Shown here in pieces: positions 5,238 to 5,969 of a stretch of DNA of 5,969 nucleotides. This stretch comes from Clostridiales bacterium. GTDB taxonomy: Bacteria; Bacillota; Clostridia; Oscillospirales; QAMX01. How positions within the stretch are numbered: the first letter of the stretch is position 1; each line of letters starts with the position of its first letter. The notes under the pieces were generated by a model. It was not told the origin of the DNA. It saw nothing but the letters and a program-made list of their open reading frames with translations, and did not search any database. The stretch spans positions 1 through 5,969 of the forward strand of contig DUUG01000067.1 of NCBI GenBank assembly GCA_012841675.1. Reading direction: 5' to 3'. The translations under genes were made by a program, and so were the position numbers.

Positions 5238-5969
5238 TTATTCTTTGTCACAGGCTTCTTTGCCGCTTAAAGTTGCATGTATGTACTGCAGCCCCTTCTC
5301 ATATTCTGTTCCGTAAGACCCGCTGCAGTTGGCCCACTCGGGCACAAGTTCCTTTTCAAAGGAGCAAATTCCTTTCGTGTGGGGAATGTTCGTATAGATT
5401 CGTGCCAGGATTTCTTTGGCAGGCAGTATGTCGTTAGGTTGAAGCCCCAACCGGCAGAAGGTTTCCAGATCTTTTTTCCGATCTCTTAGATGGCAGGCAC
5501 GGATGCATAAGCCCCTGTCCGGCAAGTACCCCCAACACGGCGGGCAAACCATACATTCCTCCGCCCCCTCGACTAAGCGGATGGGAATCTCAGGGTTTTG
5601 GCGAATTTTGTCCCAAATCTCAAACAAATTGTCTTCTTCAATAGGGCCGGTATTTCCACGGCCTAAAAAGCAGGTCATACACAAAAGGTGGTGCGCGCGT
5701 ACGGAAAGCACATGGGCCTTTGCAATTTGCTGGCAGGAGGCATGTTTGCAATCAGAAAGCTCACGGTCTGTCCGGTCGGGGGGAAGAAGCCCGACTTCCC
5801 TTCCCTTTTCAAAATAACCGTTCCTTGCTAAAGGGCACTCCTCCCAGCCGGGAAAGTCATAGGTGCATACGGGGCCGATTTCCGGAATATTGGTCTTGAT
5901 ACGTTCGATAAGCTCCCGCGCCGTGCGCGTGTCCCCGGGCACAAGACCCAGTAGGCGGAACATATCCAG
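5238..5969 (-). CDS. Cysteine-rich DUF1284-like protein with internal duplication (5' end cut by window edge)
   Basis: At least 243 residues are visible and the frame is open to the right edge. Numbering from the ATG at 5963, the core VRAHHLLCMTCFLGRG (88-103), then LVEGAEECMVCPPC (130-143) and further cysteines at 153 and 157, resembles DUF1284, a poorly characterised family proposed to bind metal or an iron-sulphur cluster. There are 15 cysteines in 241 residues, several in CxxC spacing (95/98, 137/140/143). Residues 2-54 align with 169-224: LGLxPxD, AxE, RIxTNIP, then Cys, Trp-x-x-Cys, and EKG recur with a constant 167-residue offset up to C33/C200. The visible N-terminus is therefore the tail of an earlier copy. 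The alignment continues into the two codons before the ATG, so this ATG is probably internal and roughly 80-100 residues are missing. There are no membrane segments. Role in the cluster unknown; redox or metal sensing, or electron transfer, are only possibilities. Confidence 0.75.
   Translation of the reverse strand: MDMFRLLGLVPGDTRTARELIERIKTNIPEIGPVCTYDFPGWEECPLARNGYFEKGREVGLLPPDRTDRELSDCKHASCQQIAKAHVLSVRAHHLLCMTCFLGRGNTGPIEEDNLFEIWDKIRQNPEIPIRLVEGAEECMVCPPCWGYLPDRGLCIRACHLRDRKKDLETFCRLGLQPNDILPAKEILARIYTNIPHTKGICSFEKELVPEWANCSGSYGTEYEKGLQYIHATLSGKEACDKE

Noticed and set aside
5469..5488. Small inverted repeat AGATC/GATCT around a T-run inside the cysteine-rich gene, as a possible hairpin
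   Set aside because: The arms are 5 bp and lie inside a conserved coding region. The T-run on the plus strand has no plus-strand gene to terminate.
1..5969. CRISPR arrays, tRNA/rRNA genes, insertion sequences, phage or toxin-antitoxin modules
   Set aside because: No spaced repeats, cloverleaf-like stretch, transposase motif or terminal inverted repeats were seen. Essentially all of the sequence is accounted for by six coding regions.

Overview
The window is a densely packed block of six genes, all read from the minus strand (right to left), with gaps of only 10 to 24 bp. It looks like the interior of one operon, because neither its promoter nor its terminator is inside the window. Shine-Dalgarno sequences are strong and G-rich (AGGAGG type, 6-7 nt before each ATG). 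With the moderate GC content and the protein style, this suggests a bacterium of the phylum Bacillota, probably a gut- or anaerobe-type Clostridia. That assignment is inferred from general character; no taxonomic marker gene is present.

In order of transcription: (1) 5969-5238, the 3' part of a cysteine-rich protein resembling DUF1284, with an internal duplication, open at the window edge; (2) 5213-3945, a DegT/DnrJ/EryC1/StrS-type PLP aminotransferase; (3) 3926-2871, a Gfo/Idh/MocA NAD(P)-dependent oxidoreductase; (4) 2859-1576, a second, clearly divergent DegT-type aminotransferase; (5) 1565-696, a TIM-barrel metal-dependent amidohydrolase of the amidohydrolase-2 type; (6) 685 to the left edge, a second, atypical Gfo/Idh/MocA oxidoreductase lacking its C-terminus.

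Together these genes encode two ketone-forming dehydrogenases, two sugar/cyclitol aminotransferases and one hydrolase or decarboxylase-type enzyme. Known systems pair a Gfo/Idh/MocA dehydrogenase with a DegT aminotransferase to swap a hydroxyl for an amino group on a sugar or cyclitol: kanosamine synthesis by NtdC/NtdA, UDP-GlcNAc3NA synthesis by WlbA/WlbE, and aminocyclitol antibiotic pathways. The window could therefore encode the making, or in reverse the breakdown, of a doubly aminated sugar or cyclitol. The substrate cannot be read from the sequence. No transporter, sugar kinase, glycosyltransferase or regulator is visible, so the cluster continues on one or both sides.

The points most worth a second look are the two-pair enzyme set, the tandemly duplicated cysteine-rich protein leading the visible part of the operon, the stop codons embedded in the next gene's ribosome binding site, and an in-frame 15-bp duplication at the start of the first oxidoreductase gene.
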